NCBI GenBank assembly: GCA_900551985.1
Contig: URYG01000182.1
Span: 1-6,496 of the forward strand
Length of the DNA stretch: 6,496 bases
DNA from: an uncultured Prevotella sp.
GTDB lineage: Bacteria; Bacteroidota; Bacteroidia; Bacteroidales; Bacteroidaceae
Direction: 5' to 3'
Positions within the stretch are counted from its first letter, which is position 1; each line of letters opens with the position of its first letter. A program made the translations under genes and the position numbers. This document shows, one piece after another, positions 6,246 through 6,496 of the stretch. The notes under the pieces are model-generated. The model searched no databases and had not been told where the DNA came from. It saw only the letters and a program-made list of their open reading frames with translations.

Positions 6246-6496
6246 ATGCTACAACGAGACTACATACAGCGACTGATCCGCGAGTTTATGGCGGCACTCG
6301 AAAGAATGCTCGAAAAGAAAGAGGTGGAGGTGAGACGTGAGAAGATCAGGGAGCTCTACAATCAATACGTAGGCCCTTACGCCTTCTACAGCATCGCCAC
6401 CATCGAGGATGTGATGAAGGCGATGGCAGGAATAGAGGACGAGGAGAAGCGACTCTCCAAGATGGACATGCTTGCCGAACTCTATTATCACGAGGC
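6246..6496 (+). CDS. Unrecognised small helical protein, 5' portion only
   Basis: An open frame from the ATG at 6246 runs off the right edge after 83 codons without a stop. The peptide begins MLQRDYIQRLIREF, is rich in Arg, Lys, Glu and Leu, and looks almost wholly alpha-helical (amphipathic helices at about 3-41 and 53-82) around a short YVGPYAFYS turn (41-49). There is no signal peptide or membrane segment, so a cytoplasmic, perhaps TPR-like or adaptor, protein is likely. The opening recalls the DUF6483 type from memory only, and I do not assign it. Codon use is G/C-richer than in the ATPase and like the helicase, which supports a real resident gene. It starts 95 bp after the ATPase stop. 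The only promoter-like sequence in that gap is a poor -7 match, GAACTTTG (6174-6181), so readthrough from the ATPase is possible. Confidence 0.75.
   Translation, partial: MLQRDYIQRLIREFMAALERMLEKKEVEVRREKIRELYNQYVGPYAFYSIATIEDVMKAMAGIEDEEKRLSKMDMLAELYYHE

Overview
The window reads as chromosome from a Bacteroidota, most likely Prevotella/Segatella-like, gut-type bacterium. The base for this is the promoter style (a -33 TTTG and a -7 TAnnTTTG), AT-rich leaders without Shine-Dalgarno sequences, and proteins that look like Bacteroidales families. The genus is an inference from general resemblance, not from a marker gene.

Layout. Positions 1-1480 (minus strand) hold most of a YidE/AspT-type membrane antiporter with two central TrkA-C domains; its C-terminus runs off the left edge. 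A 198-bp divergent region (1481-1678) carries promoters for this gene and, on the plus strand, for a PfkB-family sugar/nucleoside kinase (1679-2548). After a hairpin and a 12-bp palindrome comes a complete superfamily 1 UPF1/IGHMBP2-like helicase (2649-4652), whose promoter element almost touches its start codon. Positions 4653-4845 hold four copies of a 23-bp sequence at an exact 33-bp period; the last copy fills the spacer of a near-consensus promoter. That promoter serves an AAA+ ATPase with a C-terminal DUF4143 region (4846-6150). Downstream, a 95-bp AT-rich gap leads to the 5' end of an unrecognised helical protein (6246 to the right edge).

How they fit together. The transporter, kinase, helicase and 3' hypothetical gene look like ordinary chromosomal genes, each with its own promoter or unlinked in function. 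I see no shared pathway. The repeat array plus ATPase (about 4658-6150) looks like a separate cassette: the ATPase has visibly more A/T-rich codon use than the helicase before it and the gene after it, and it brings its own elaborate control region. This cassette is the part of the window most likely to repay attention. I saw no tRNA, rRNA, CRISPR array, complete insertion sequence or origin.
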